Assembly (NCBI GenBank): GCA_943787225.1
Contig: CALSLP010000002.1
Location: 1-64,000, forward strand
Origin: an uncultured Alphaproteobacteria bacterium
GTDB lineage: Bacteria; Pseudomonadota; Alphaproteobacteria; MPNO01; UBA2964
DNA length: 64,000 nt
Direction of reading: 5' to 3'
Of the stretch, positions 8,866-21,357 are shown piece after piece (positions within the stretch are counted from its first letter, which is position 1; each line of letters begins with the position of its first letter). The translations under genes and the position numbers were made by a program. A model generated the notes under the pieces. It made no database searches, was not told the DNA's origin, and saw only the letters and a program-made list of their open reading frames with translations.

Positions 8866-9755
8866 CGTGAGGCAGCCTTCTTGGGCAGCACCGTCGACTC
8901 GCCTTGCGGCACGACCGGGCTCACCGAAGCAAAATCGATCAGCCTGACAAATTCCAGCTGGTCAAAACTGACATTGGGTTTAACCCGCATGACACCATCA
9001 CTGGAGGACACGATTTGCCCAACCTGAAGTCCCGGCGGGAAAACACCACCATGACCGGAGGTAACAACACGATCTCCGGCCTTAATCGACGCATTTGCCG
9101 GCAAAAAGATTAATCGAGGCATTCCGCTATTGTCGCCGGATAAGATTGCGCGATCACGCGACGACTCAATCAAAACCGGAACGCGGGAGTTAATATCAGT
9201 AATCAGCAAAATTCTGGCAGACCTGTATCCCGCGGTCTGCTACCCGTCCCGCCAGACCAGCCCCAGACACAGCTGCCTGCCCCTTGCGGACACCATCACG
9301 ATCACCGGCATTAACAACAACTGAACGAACGAATGCGCCACCAGAATCGGCAATGACCCGCGTCGCGATAGATTGCGATTTCGGGCCCGGCTTAAAATCG
9401 AGAAGTGATTGCAATGCCTGGTTTTGCGATGCCAGCCTTCGAGCGGCCTCCTGCCAGATCAATAAGCGTTCGTTTTCGCGTGTTAGGCGAATATTTTCGT
9501 CTCTTAAATCTGCAAGGCCGCGTACGGTTTTTACGGCATCGTTAACCGCAGCGGCTGGTCGCGACAACACATCCATTATTGGTGCAAAAACATCAACAAC
9601 GACTGTCGAGACTTTCTCGACAACGATTGTCTCCGCTTTACTCAGGAGCATAATTCCAAAAGCCGCGAGAACAGAAAAAGGAATGCAAAGCGCTGTAACA
9701 ATACCTTTGCAGGTACCGCAAGCCGCATAACCGATGTTCCGCCTCTCTTGTTCAA
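8862..9755 (-). CDS. mreC: MreC, rod-shape determining periplasmic scaffold (two frameshifts)
   Basis: MreC links the cytoplasmic MreB filament to periplasmic wall enzymes. The repaired protein has an N-terminal membrane helix (FAFLF, then LAAFGIMLLSKAE), a coiled coil (LADLRDENIRLTRENERLL) and the beta-rich C-terminal domain (RVIADSGGAFVRSVVVNAG, TDINSRVPVLIE, VVTSGHGGVFPPGLQVG). The frame breaks in the A-run at 9675-9679 (one base missing) and the CCC at 9229-9231 (one extra base). The TTG at 9755 is taken as the start because it includes the whole cytoplasmic tail and helix; without the correction, only an ATG at 9651 would be open and the anchor would be lost. Confidence 0.85.
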
Positions 9756-9831
9756 AATGCCTACACTCCGGACGCTTGTGCGCCCCTATACTTCACCATG
9801 ACAATCTTAGGAAATTACCGCTACCGAACCG

Positions 9832-10875
<1,044 letters not shown>

Positions 10876-10912
10876 TTATTACTTCCTTCGTTTGCCAACC
10901 ACGTGGCAAAAC

Positions 10913-12466
10913 CTAAGCCGACAGCGCTCCGGGTGCTGTCTTCTCTCGTTTCACCATTAACTTGTTCAAGGCGTTCACATAGGCCCGTGCCGATGCGACA
11001 AGCGTATCAGTATCAGCACCCTGACCATTCACAGATTTACCGTCCTCTTCGAGACGGACCGTCGCCTCAGCCTGAGCATCAGTTCCCTCGGTTACAGCGT
11101 TAACCTGATAAAGCTGCAACCGTGCCTCATGTGGCACCAATGCTTTAATGGCATTGAATGTCGCATCGACGGGACCGTCACCGACAGCCTTGGTCGAACA
11201 GTGTTCACCATCGACGTCGAGTTCCAGCTCAGCCGTTTGCGGCCCTCTCGAACCACAAACGACCATCAAGGACTCAAACTTGATCCTGTCATTGCCGCGC
11301 AGAACTTCATCATCAACGAGGGCAACCAAATCCTCGTCATAGACTTCCTTCTTCTTATCAGCCAAATCCTTGAACCGTCGAAACGCTTCCTGCAGGGCAT
11401 TATCACCTAACTCATATCCCAACTCTTTGAGTTTCACCCGAAACGCATGCCGTCCCGAATGTTTACCCATGACAAGGGTGGACTTGGTTAAGCCAACGGA
11501 TTCCGGTGTCATAATTTCATAGGTCTGGGCATGCTTGAGCATACCATCCTGATGAATACCCGATTCATGCGCGAAGGCATTCGCGCCAACAATTGCCTTA
11601 TTGGGCTGCACCGTAAAGCCAGTGATTGTCGAGACCAGTTTTGATGCGCGGGTAATGCACTCGGTATCAATCCCGGTCACGAAAGGCAAACGGTCCTGGC
11701 GGGTTCTCAATGACATAACAATCTCTTCAAGCGCCGCATTCCCAGCGCGCTCTCCCAAGCCATTGATTGTACACTCGATCTGCCGTGCGCCATTCGACAC
11801 ACCCGCCAAAGAATTTGCGACAGCAAGCCCCAGGTCATTGTGGCAATGGGTTGAATAGATTGCTTTGTCACTATTCGGCACACGCTTAACCAGCATAGCG
11901 ATCAGTTCACCAAACTCTTCAGGTATGGCGTAGCCAACGGTGTCCGGGATATTGATGGTCGTTGCCCCGGCATTAATTGCTGCTTCCACACACCGACACA
12001 GAAAATCATGTTCTGTCCGGGAACCATCTTCAGCTGACCATTCCACGTCATCGGTGAAATTGCGCGCATAGCGGACACTGTCGATGACGGCCTGATACAC
12101 ATCATCAGGGTCCATCTGCAGCTTGTATTTCATGTGCAGCGGGCTGGTCGAAATGAAAGTATGGATGCGGCTTTGCTTGGCCGGCTTTAAGGCATCGGCA
12201 GCGCGTTCAATATCGCCACGAGCAGACCGCGCAAGGCCACATACGGTAGATTCCTTAACCAGCTTTGCTACTTCATTGACGGATTCGAAATCACCATTCG
12301 AAGCAATAGGAAAGCCTGCCTCAATAACATCGGCGCCCATCTCCTCCAGGAGTTCGGCGATTCGCAATTTTTCTTCAAGATTCATGGATGCGCCAGGCGA
12401 TTGCTCGCCATCACGCAAAGTGGTGTCGAAAATAATGACTCGGTTTGGATCGGTGCTGCTACTCAT
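10913..12466 (-). CDS. leuA: 2-isopropylmalate synthase
   Basis: LeuA condenses acetyl-CoA with 2-oxoisovalerate, the first committed step of leucine synthesis. The 517-residue protein has the HMGL-like barrel with the signature FDTTLRDGEQSPGASMN near the start, the metal-binding HCHNDLGLAVANS and GANAFAHESGIHQDG, and a C-terminal regulatory LeuA domain from about residue 395 that binds leucine for feedback control. An AAAGGAG ribosome site lies just before the ATG. It is downstream of ilvC on the same strand but separated by more than 400 bp, so it may have its own promoter or leader control. Confidence 0.96.
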   Translation of the reverse strand: MSSSTDPNRVIIFDTTLRDGEQSPGASMNLEEKLRIAELLEEMGADVIEAGFPIASNGDFESVNEVAKLVKESTVCGLARSARGDIERAADALKPAKQSRIHTFISTSPLHMKYKLQMDPDDVYQAVIDSVRYARNFTDDVEWSAEDGSRTEHDFLCRCVEAAINAGATTINIPDTVGYAIPEEFGELIAMLVKRVPNSDKAIYSTHCHNDLGLAVANSLAGVSNGARQIECTINGLGERAGNAALEEIVMSLRTRQDRLPFVTGIDTECITRASKLVSTITGFTVQPNKAIVGANAFAHESGIHQDGMLKHAQTYEIMTPESVGLTKSTLVMGKHSGRHAFRVKLKELGYELGDNALQEAFRRFKDLADKKKEVYDEDLVALVDDEVLRGNDRIKFESLMVVCGSRGPQTAELELDVDGEHCSTKAVGDGPVDATFNAIKALVPHEARLQLYQVNAVTEGTDAQAEATVRLEEDGKSVNGQGADTDTLVASARAYVNALNKLMVKREKTAPGALSA

Positions 12467-12899
12467 AACTCAGCTCCTTTTACTAGTTTGGGGTTAACGA
12501 CTTAAGTCTCGATAGCTGCATCCCCTAAACGGCCAACCATTGCTGGCTGCCCATTCAGGGGCAACTAAGTCGTAGACCCCCTTCTAGCGCATTGGCAAAA
12601 GCGGTAAATTGGGTGAACAAAGGTCGTGCAACATCACCCCGAGCCATTCCGGCCCTGGCATTTGCCGCCAATCCTTTATTTTTCATCACTCTCATTTCAC
12701 ACTTCGCCATTGCTTTAGGCCACTTGCTGAGTAAGCGCGCCTGCCTATCGATATAGTTCTCTCAGCCAAATTTAGAAGACCCAGTAAACCTAGACTCTAA
12801 ACAAAACCAAGTTAGTCGCTTATTCCTAAACGTTTATTAACCTTAAAAGCAACGATTTTTAGCGGTTTCCCGTAAAAATCCCCAGAAACTCACAGAAAG
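12467..12899 (-). promoter_or_regulatory. leuA upstream region, possible leader with stem-loops
   Basis: This 433-bp gap between ilvC and leuA has no known gene. Close to leuA there are two G4...C4 bounded segments, one of which contains the perfect palindrome GACTTAAGTC at 12499-12508, and the first can fold as a GGGG/CCCC stem. The segments share the CGACTTA-like core, so alternative pairings are possible. A small open frame of 51 codons ends in this structure. This could be attenuation or a protein-binding operator for leucine control, but no run of leucine codons is present. Confidence 0.3.
12555..12710 (-). CDS. Possible 51-residue small protein or leader peptide before leuA
   Basis: An ATG frame of 51 codons starts MAKCEMRVMKNKGLAANARA and ends GGLRLSCP. 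Its last codons lie in the stem-loop region before leuA. I do not recognise the sequence and see no strong ribosome binding site. It has four leucines, not a regulatory cluster. It could be a leader peptide, a genuine small protein or chance; confidence is low. Confidence 0.2.
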   Translation of the reverse strand: MAKCEMRVMKNKGLAANARAGMARGDVARPLFTQFTAFANALEGGLRLSCP

Positions 12900-14529
<1,630 letters not shown>

Positions 14530-14547
14530 ATATTAATGCGGCCGGTC

Positions 14548-16314
14548 CTAGACCAGCACCATCCCTTCCTCGGATGTCGGCTTTGCAGCCTCATCTTCTG
14601 GGCCGAGAAGCATTTCATTATGCGGCGCCCCCGACGGAATCATCGGGAAACAGTTTTCACCCTTATCGATCGCGATGTCAGCAATGGTAAACTGATCATT
14701 ATCCAGCATTTCTTTGATAACGTCATCGACTTCACTGGGCTTCGTCGCCCGCAACCCAACCGCACCATATGACTCCGCCAGTTTGACAAAGTCCGGCAGA
14801 GAGGCGGTATAGCTTTCCGAATACCGGCTGCCATACAGCAGCTCCTGCCATTGGCGTACCATCCCCATATATTCATTATTGAGGATAAACACCTTCACCG
14901 GCAGGCGGTATTGCATCGCCGTCGACATTTCCTGAATGTTCATTTGAAATGAAGCTTCACCGGAAATATCAATAACCGTCGCCTTTGGATGCGCCATCTG
15001 CACACCAATTGCTGCCGGGAACCCATAGCCCATTGTTCCCAATCCACCAGAAGTCATCCAGCGATTAGGCTCGTTGAACTTCAGATACTGAGCGGCCCAC
15101 ATCTGATGCTGACCAACTTCCGTTGTTATATAAGTGTCACGATCTTTGGTCAGGGCTTGAAGGCGCTCTAGCGCGTATTGCGGCTTAATAATATCTTTTG
15201 ACTGCGTATAACCAAGGCAGTCGCGTTTGCGCCATTTTTCAATCTGATCCCACCAGCTGTTTATGGCTTTGGTATTTTTGCTCGGTTTGATTTCCTTCCA
15301 GACCTTGATCATCTCCGCCAGGACAGAGGCACAATCACCAATAATCGGCACGTCGACAGCGACATTCTTATTGATCGATGAGGGGTCAATATCGACATGG
15401 ATTTTCTTCGAGCCCGGCGAAAATTTAGATATCAATCCTGTTACCCGATCATCAAATCGCGCGCCAATATTGATCATCAGATCGCAGTCATGCATCGCCA
15501 GATTGGATTCATAGGTGCCATGCATTCCAACCATACCCAGGAATTTCTTATCGGTTGCCGGAAACGCACCCAACCCCATTAAGGTCAGCGTAATCGGGTA
15601 ACCAGTCATCCTGACAAATTCGGTCAAAAGCTTCGACCCACGAGGCCCGGAATTAACGACCCCACCGCCGCAATAAAACAAAGGCCTCTTTGCTTTTGCG
15701 ATCAACTCAACCGCTTCCCGAATCTTGCTACTATCGCCTTTAATTTGCGGCCGGTAAGTCTTGTGTTTCACCGGAGGCTTTTTACCGATTTCAAACGTCG
15801 TTTCATTGATCAGAACGTCTTTCGGCAGATCAATGACAACCGGTCCCGGACGTCCCGAGCGCGCGACATACACGGCTTCTTGCATGACACGACCGAGATC
15901 CTTCACATCTCTGACCAAATAATTGTGTTTCGTACAGGGACGCGTAATACCGGTGGTATCAGCTTCCTGAAAAGCGTCATTGCCGATCAGGTGGGTTGGC
16001 ACCTGCCCCGTTAGACATAAAACGGGAATACTATCCATGAGCGCGTCCGTCAGGCCGGTAACAGCGTTGGTCGCTCCAGGACCGGACGTTACCAAGACAA
16101 CACCCAATTTTCCGGTCGACCGGGCGTAACCCTCCGCCATATGTACGGCCCCGCCTTCCTGGCGAACCAGCACATGCTTCAAGCGGTTTTGCTTAAACAA
16201 TGCATCGTAAATAGGAAGAACCGCACCGCCCGGATAACCAAAGATCGTGTCGACCCCAGCATCAACGAGGCTTTGAATAACGATATCTGAGCCAGATAGC
16301 TTACGTTTTGCCAT
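14548..16314 (-). CDS. ilvB: Acetolactate synthase large (catalytic) subunit
   Basis: This thiamine-diphosphate and FAD enzyme makes acetolactate or acetohydroxybutyrate, the entry to valine, leucine and isoleucine. The glutamate that activates ThDP lies in RQEGGAVHMAEGYARS, and the central FAD-type domain and C-terminal ThDP domain (YGFPAAIGVQMAHP) are in the normal order. The metal-binding GDG-type motif reads GEASFQMN, so the usual aspartate is glutamate. The start at 16314 gives MAKRKLSGSD and has GGGAG seven bases upstream; an ATG nine codons earlier is in frame. It is about 590 residues long, as expected. Confidence 0.95.
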   Translation of the reverse strand: MAKRKLSGSDIVIQSLVDAGVDTIFGYPGGAVLPIYDALFKQNRLKHVLVRQEGGAVHMAEGYARSTGKLGVVLVTSGPGATNAVTGLTDALMDSIPVLCLTGQVPTHLIGNDAFQEADTTGITRPCTKHNYLVRDVKDLGRVMQEAVYVARSGRPGPVVIDLPKDVLINETTFEIGKKPPVKHKTYRPQIKGDSSKIREAVELIAKAKRPLFYCGGGVVNSGPRGSKLLTEFVRMTGYPITLTLMGLGAFPATDKKFLGMVGMHGTYESNLAMHDCDLMINIGARFDDRVTGLISKFSPGSKKIHVDIDPSSINKNVAVDVPIIGDCASVLAEMIKVWKEIKPSKNTKAINSWWDQIEKWRKRDCLGYTQSKDIIKPQYALERLQALTKDRDTYITTEVGQHQMWAAQYLKFNEPNRWMTSGGLGTMGYGFPAAIGVQMAHPKATVIDISGEASFQMNIQEMSTAMQYRLPVKVFILNNEYMGMVRQWQELLYGSRYSESYTASLPDFVKLAESYGAVGLRATKPSEVDDVIKEMLDNDQFTIADIAIDKGENCFPMIPSGAPHNEMLLGPEDEAAKPTSEEGMVLV

Positions 16315-16466
16315 CGTCTCCCACCTTTTCCAATCAAACAAAAGGCGACCCCGCAGGACGGAATCCCCTTACAAAACATCAAAATATATTAGCGCCGAGG
16401 CTTAAAACTGCTGTCATCCACGACTTATCAGCCGCGAATCGGCGACAAACTAGTCTTTCCACAGGA

Positions 16467-17417
16467 TCAGGTCAACATAAATTTGCTTACAAATGAAAAG
16501 GTATTATCCCTATTATTGTCACTATATTGCGCATTAATTGATAAATCCGCAACAAACTGATTCCTAAACCAGGTTCCCTGGCGTTTCACATAGTTCCGCG
16601 TCACCTGTTGGCTCGCCTTACAGGCCTCCTCCAGAGACATATCTCCCACTAAATGCCGCAAGAGGTTAGGTATTCCAAGCGCCTTCATGGCGGGTAAAGC
16701 GGGGTCGAGGTTCCGGCTCGCTAACGCGCGGATTTCCTCAAGAGCACCGCTCGCCAGCATCCTTTCAAATCGTGCATTGCAGGATGCATATAAGAGCTCC
16801 CGTGGCGGCTCCAACAATACGGTCTTAAAAGTGTAAGCTGTGCCTCCAGCCGCTTCAGCCCCCCCCGTTTGCCATTCAGTTAGCGTCTTGCCCGTCGCTT
16901 CATATATTTCAACAGCCCGTGCAATCCGTTGACTGTCAGAGGCGTTAATCCGTGCCGCTGACTTTGGGTCGATCTTTGCCAACTCGGCATGCAAAGCGAT
17001 ACTACCATCTCGCACCATGCGTGACCTGACATTCTCGCGAATATCCGAATCAACCGGCGGCATTTGTGCGATGCCTGTCATCAATGTCCGCAAATACATC
17101 CCGGTACCGCCAACAATGATCGGTAAGAGCGCCTCTTCATGGGCAAGACGAATTTCCCGCTCAGCCAGCGCCAACCAGTCGCCGGCCGAGCACGGCATAG
17201 CCGGGTCGCGTATGCCGTATAATTTATGGGGGGCTCTTTTACGCGCAGCAGGACCTGGGGCGGCGGTCACGATGTCCAACCCTTCATAGATTTGCATCGA
17301 GTCAGCATTGATCACCACGCCGCCAAATTCTTCGGCGACATCAACGGCAAGATCGGATTTCCCACTAGCGGTAGGGCCTGCTACGACTAGAACGGTATTA
17401 CTTGGAACAGGTCCCAT
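16467..17417 (-). CDS. miaA: tRNA dimethylallyltransferase
   Basis: MiaA transfers a dimethylallyl group to A37 of tRNAs that read codons starting with U, which stabilises codon pairing. The 316-residue protein has the P-loop GPTASGKS at the N-terminus, NADSMQIYEGLDIVTA after it, GGTGMYLRTLMTG, and the C-terminal RNYVKRQGTWFRNQF motif, all typical. It lies a few bases after the stop of the MetE-like gene on the same strand, with serB pointing the other way beyond that gene. Confidence 0.95.
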   Translation of the reverse strand: MGPVPSNTVLVVAGPTASGKSDLAVDVAEEFGGVVINADSMQIYEGLDIVTAAPGPAARKRAPHKLYGIRDPAMPCSAGDWLALAEREIRLAHEEALLPIIVGGTGMYLRTLMTGIAQMPPVDSDIRENVRSRMVRDGSIALHAELAKIDPKSAARINASDSQRIARAVEIYEATGKTLTEWQTGGAEAAGGTAYTFKTVLLEPPRELLYASCNARFERMLASGALEEIRALASRNLDPALPAMKALGIPNLLRHLVGDMSLEEACKASQQVTRNYVKRQGTWFRNQFVADLSINAQYSDNNRDNTFSFVSKFMLT

Positions 17418-17422
17418 ACAGC

Positions 17423-18565
17423 TTATGAATTAGCGGCGGGCGTATAACCCCAAAATTCGCGCGCCAAATCGACAACCAATCGAATTTTCGATGCCTGATC
17501 ATCAAAAGAAATTGGATTGCCGCTATCGAGGCTAGCGAAGCCGCATTGAGGTGAAATACCCAGTCGGTCCATATCAATAAAAGTCGCCGCTTCTTCAATA
17601 CGGTGTCTCAACGCATCAACTTGCTCAAGGGCCGACGCCTTGGTGGACACCAACCCCAGGATAACGGTCTTATTGTCAGGGACCTCACGAAGGGGCTCGA
17701 AGCCACCTGCCCGCGGTGAATCGTATTCCAGAAAATAGAATTGAACTTCCAGTTTTCTGAATAGCTTGGCAGCGACATCATCATAGCCGGCCGCTGCCTG
17801 CCAGGATCCACCTTTGTTACCACGGCATAGATGCATACCAAGGCTCAGGTCCTTGGGTGTCCGTCGCACGATCTCATTGATGACATCAGTATAGATCTCA
17901 AGCAGATCGTCCCATTGGTCGCCGCGTTTATCCAACCCTTCACGAATTTTGGGATCACCGAGTTTGGCGATAGATGTTTCATCCAGCTGTATGTAGCGGC
18001 AACCAGCGGCATAAAGCGCTTCAATTTCCTTGACGTAAGCCTCAACGAGATCCTGCCAAAACGCGTCAAGATCAGGGTAAACATCAGTGCTGATGTTATC
18101 GCGCCCCGACCTGAAATGGATATAGCAGGGACCGGGTAGTGTCACTTTTGGAGTTCCCGCACCCGCAATACGCTTCACAAACTCAAAATCATCAACATTT
18201 ACAGGGCCTGGCCATTCGAGGCGATCAACGACAATTGGCACCCGGCCTTCGGTTTTCTGACCTTGGGCATCCGAATAGGTCCAATTGCGATCTTCGGTTG
18301 AGCCAATCTTCACACCCGTAAAAACATCGATGGTGAAACTATCGGAATAGGCATGTCGGCGATATTCACCATCCGTTATCGATGACAATCCGAGTTCAAG
18401 CTGTAAGGCTACAGCCTGTGTAATCGCATCATCTTCAGCGCGGCGGACCTCCTCGTCAGAAATTTTCCCCGCCGCATGATCTGCCCGCAGAGCCAGCAAA
18501 TGCGCGGGCCGCAAGAGACTCCCGATATGTTCCGCGCGAAAAGGCGGGTTAATTGGTGCGGTCAT
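17423..18565 (-). CDS. Cobalamin-independent methionine synthase C-terminal-domain family protein
   Basis: The 380-residue protein resembles the UROD/MetE-like barrel: RAEHIGSLLRP near the start, TDGEYRR, a YIQLDET motif, GMHLCRGN containing a likely zinc-binding His and Cys, and GLVSTKASALEQVDAL and SPQCGFAS near the C-terminus. It lacks the N-terminal half of full MetE and matches the short YxjG/YxjH-like proteins. These are thought to transfer methyl groups to thiols, but the substrate here is unknown. It shares the strand with miaA and lies divergent to serB. Confidence 0.8.
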   Translation of the reverse strand: MTAPINPPFRAEHIGSLLRPAHLLALRADHAAGKISDEEVRRAEDDAITQAVALQLELGLSSITDGEYRRHAYSDSFTIDVFTGVKIGSTEDRNWTYSDAQGQKTEGRVPIVVDRLEWPGPVNVDDFEFVKRIAGAGTPKVTLPGPCYIHFRSGRDNISTDVYPDLDAFWQDLVEAYVKEIEALYAAGCRYIQLDETSIAKLGDPKIREGLDKRGDQWDDLLEIYTDVINEIVRRTPKDLSLGMHLCRGNKGGSWQAAAGYDDVAAKLFRKLEVQFYFLEYDSPRAGGFEPLREVPDNKTVILGLVSTKASALEQVDALRHRIEEAATFIDMDRLGISPQCGFASLDSGNPISFDDQASKIRLVVDLAREFWGYTPAANS

Positions 18566-18678
18566 ATCCTTATTCTCCGTAAATCAATATTGCGATAATC
18601 ATACTATACATATTCCCTCTGCGCCCTTCCACGCCAGATGACTTGTCATCAGCCAAATTCCAACCCATAAAGACCATC

Positions 18679-19575
18679 ATGAAACTCGTCGTCACACTCA
18701 TCGCAAACCCATCGCAAGCCAATTTGACGCAACAGCATGTTGATCATGTTCAGACGGTGCTCAGCAAGCTCAACTGCATTCCATCATCACCTTCCTGGCT
18801 CGCCGAAAAAATCGCCTGTGACATTTCCTTTGAAGGCGAAGATCTCGCGGCTCTTCGAAATATGGTACAAGGCGAGGTTTCTGAATTTAGTATCGACAGT
18901 GTCATTCAACCTGCTGCGCACCGTCGCAAGCGTCTTCTTCTCGCCGATATGGATTCGACCATCGTCATCGGAGAAACCCTTGATGAGTTGGCAGGCGTTG
19001 CTGGATTGAAAGTTCAGGTAGCCGCGATAACCGAACGCGCCATGCGGGGTGAGTTGGATTTCAAAGAAGCCCTGCGCGAACGTGTGGCAATGTTGAAAGG
19101 ACTACCGGCAACGGCATTGGACCAGACCCTTGCAATCACCGAACTCACCAGCGGTGCACGCCAGTTGGTTCAGACAATGCGGGCCAACGGTGCCTATACC
19201 GTTCTGGTTTCTGGCGGGTTTAAGTTCTTTACAAGCGCTATCGGAAAAAAAGTCGGGTTTCACGAAGATCGCTCGAATGAAATGATTATCGAAAATGACG
19301 TCCTAACCGGCGCTGTTGGCGATCCTATTCTGGATCGTGACGCCAAACTGGAATCACTGAACTCGATCAGCGCCGCCAAACAAATCCCACTCAAAGAAAC
19401 ATTGACCACTGGCGACGGCGCAAATGATTTGCCAATGATTTTAGCAGCTGGATTAGGGATAGCCTTCCACGCAAAGCCCGTTGTCGAAGAAAAGGCCCCC
19501 GCAGCTATTCGCTACGGGGACCTGACAGCATTGCTCTATATACAAGGTTATCGGCGCGAAGAGTTCAGCGCGTAG
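18679..19575 (+). CDS. serB: Phosphoserine phosphatase
   Basis: SerB hydrolyses phosphoserine in the last step of serine synthesis. The HAD-family motifs are present: motif I LADMDSTIV with the nucleophilic aspartate, motif II VSGGFK, and motif III TTGDGANDLPM. Residues 1-85 are a short ACT-like regulatory part, as in other proteobacterial SerB. The ATG at 18679 gives MKLVVTLIANP; a TTG twelve codons earlier is in frame but gives a poorer start. It is the only plus-strand gene among minus-strand neighbours here. Confidence 0.93.
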   Translation: MKLVVTLIANPSQANLTQQHVDHVQTVLSKLNCIPSSPSWLAEKIACDISFEGEDLAALRNMVQGEVSEFSIDSVIQPAAHRRKRLLLADMDSTIVIGETLDELAGVAGLKVQVAAITERAMRGELDFKEALRERVAMLKGLPATALDQTLAITELTSGARQLVQTMRANGAYTVLVSGGFKFFTSAIGKKVGFHEDRSNEMIIENDVLTGAVGDPILDRDAKLESLNSISAAKQIPLKETLTTGDGANDLPMILAAGLGIAFHAKPVVEEKAPAAIRYGDLTALLYIQGYRREEFSA

Positions 19576-19596
19576 GCATACGCTCCACGCCATTTT

Positions 19597-21135
19597 TTAG
19601 CTCTTCGCTTTTGATAACCTCAGGGCGACAAACCGTGAGTCACCACCGCGTTCGATTAAGAACAACAAGCTCTTGAGCTTTGCCTTACGAGCACTCTCCA
19701 CCTTGTCCTTAACCTGATCAGGGGAACTCACCCGTTTCTGATCCGGCCCAATTTTGCGAATGATTGAGCCAGCCCGAATGTGCTTTTCGGACGCAGGACT
19801 ATCATTTGCGACCTTCGTAATAACCACGCCTTTGACCTTTTTACCGAGCTTAAACTGACGGCGCAGCTTGTCAGTGACGGGCGCCATTGTCAGACCAAGG
19901 ATGGTTACAGAGTTGTCGTCACCCTTTTTGGTGCCGCTGGCTTTCGCCAGTACCGGTTTTTTGTCTTCTGGAAACTCGCCGAGCTTGGCATCAAGAGTCA
20001 CTTTCCGCCCTTTGCGCCAGACATCCACTTTGACCTTCTTGCCGACTTCAGTTTCCGCAACAATTCTTGGCAAATTTCGCATCTCGACAATTGGCTTACC
20101 GTCAAAGCTCAAAACGATATCACCAACCTGAACTTTGGAACTTTCTGCCGGGCCACCCTTAGTGACATCTGCAACCAAAGCTCCACGTGCCTTATCAAGA
20201 CCGAGACTATCGGCAAGCTCGTCAGTGACGGTTTGAATACGAACACCAAGCCAACCACGCCGGGCCCGACCAAATTTCGTCAATTGTGCAATAATCGGTT
20301 TTGCAAGATTCGCCGGAATTGCGAAACCAATTCCGACGCTGCCGCCAGAGGGTGAATAGATAGCAGTGTTAATGCCGATAACCTCGCCCGCCATATTAAA
20401 CATCGGGCCACCAGAGTTCCCCTTGTTAATAGAAGCATCAGACTGAATGAAATCGTCATAAGGACCCGCATTGATGTTGCGCGCCCGTGCCGAAATGATC
20501 CCGGCCGTGACCGTGCCGCCAAGACCAAACGGGTTGCCAATAGCCACAACCCAATCGCCGACACGAGACTTGTCAGAATTTCCCAATTTCACATAGGGCA
20601 GTTCCTTTTTCGATTTAACCCGCAGGATGGCGAGATCAGTTTTTGCATCTCTGCCAACAAGCTCGGCTTTTAACCGCGTGTCATCATGCAAAATTACGGA
20701 GATCTCATCAGCCCCTTCGATGACATGGTTATTTGTCACGATTAACCCCGATGGATCGATAATAAACCCTGAGCCCAGCGAGGTTGCGCGTCTGTTCGGT
20801 GTGTTGCGCTGCTGCTGGCGATCAAAAAATTCCTTGAAAAATTCCTCGAATGGCGACCCCGGCGGCAATTGCGGCCGCTCTTGTGGCGTCGCACCATCAC
20901 GTTTTACGGCCTGAGAAGTCGAGATATTGACGACCGCAGGCAATAGCTTTTCCGCTAAATCAGCAAAGCTGGCTGGAGCTGCTTTTGCAAACGCGGCACT
21001 CGAGATCAATAAGGCTCCTGCAACGACAAACAGGGAAAGAGACCATATCCTCAACGGTTTTCCGGAATGTTTTTGGGCATAGCCCGAATGGGTATGCCGG
21101 AACGTATCTACGGGAGCCATATCCAAATTCTTCAT
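19597..21135 (-). CDS. degP: DegP/HtrA-type periplasmic serine endoprotease (Do family)
   Basis: This periplasmic protease and chaperone removes misfolded envelope proteins. The 512-residue form has a signal or anchor segment (IWSLSLFVVAGALLISSAAF), a trypsin-like domain with His in TNNHVIEG, Asp in TDLAIL and Ser in GNSGGPM, and two PDZ domains: GWLGVRIQTV onward, then VTILGLTMAP to the end. The start at 21135 is chosen for the strong AAGGAG seven bases upstream; the open frame extends further upstream but lacks that site. In alphaproteobacteria degP commonly follows hflK-hflC; here it is separated from them by a sensor system and two tiny genes. Confidence 0.95.
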   Translation of the reverse strand: MKNLDMAPVDTFRHTHSGYAQKHSGKPLRIWSLSLFVVAGALLISSAAFAKAAPASFADLAEKLLPAVVNISTSQAVKRDGATPQERPQLPPGSPFEEFFKEFFDRQQQRNTPNRRATSLGSGFIIDPSGLIVTNNHVIEGADEISVILHDDTRLKAELVGRDAKTDLAILRVKSKKELPYVKLGNSDKSRVGDWVVAIGNPFGLGGTVTAGIISARARNINAGPYDDFIQSDASINKGNSGGPMFNMAGEVIGINTAIYSPSGGSVGIGFAIPANLAKPIIAQLTKFGRARRGWLGVRIQTVTDELADSLGLDKARGALVADVTKGGPAESSKVQVGDIVLSFDGKPIVEMRNLPRIVAETEVGKKVKVDVWRKGRKVTLDAKLGEFPEDKKPVLAKASGTKKGDDNSVTILGLTMAPVTDKLRRQFKLGKKVKGVVITKVANDSPASEKHIRAGSIIRKIGPDQKRVSSPDQVKDKVESARKAKLKSLLFLIERGGDSRFVALRLSKAKS

Positions 21136-21357
21136 TTCGTTCTCCTTTTTGCGGACAGCATGTATCTTAAATGCCATCCGTTGTTGCATCCTAAACTTAA
21201 AGACCGGCGAAGGAAGAATTTTCCCGATACCGCCGTTCTGCTTGCGAACGATATGGGTATCAAATGTGGAATAATTGGGGCAATTACCACCCCTCACGCG
21301 GATTTTACTACATAAGAAGCAAAATTACGTGAATGGCGCGATATCAGGTAGAAAATT

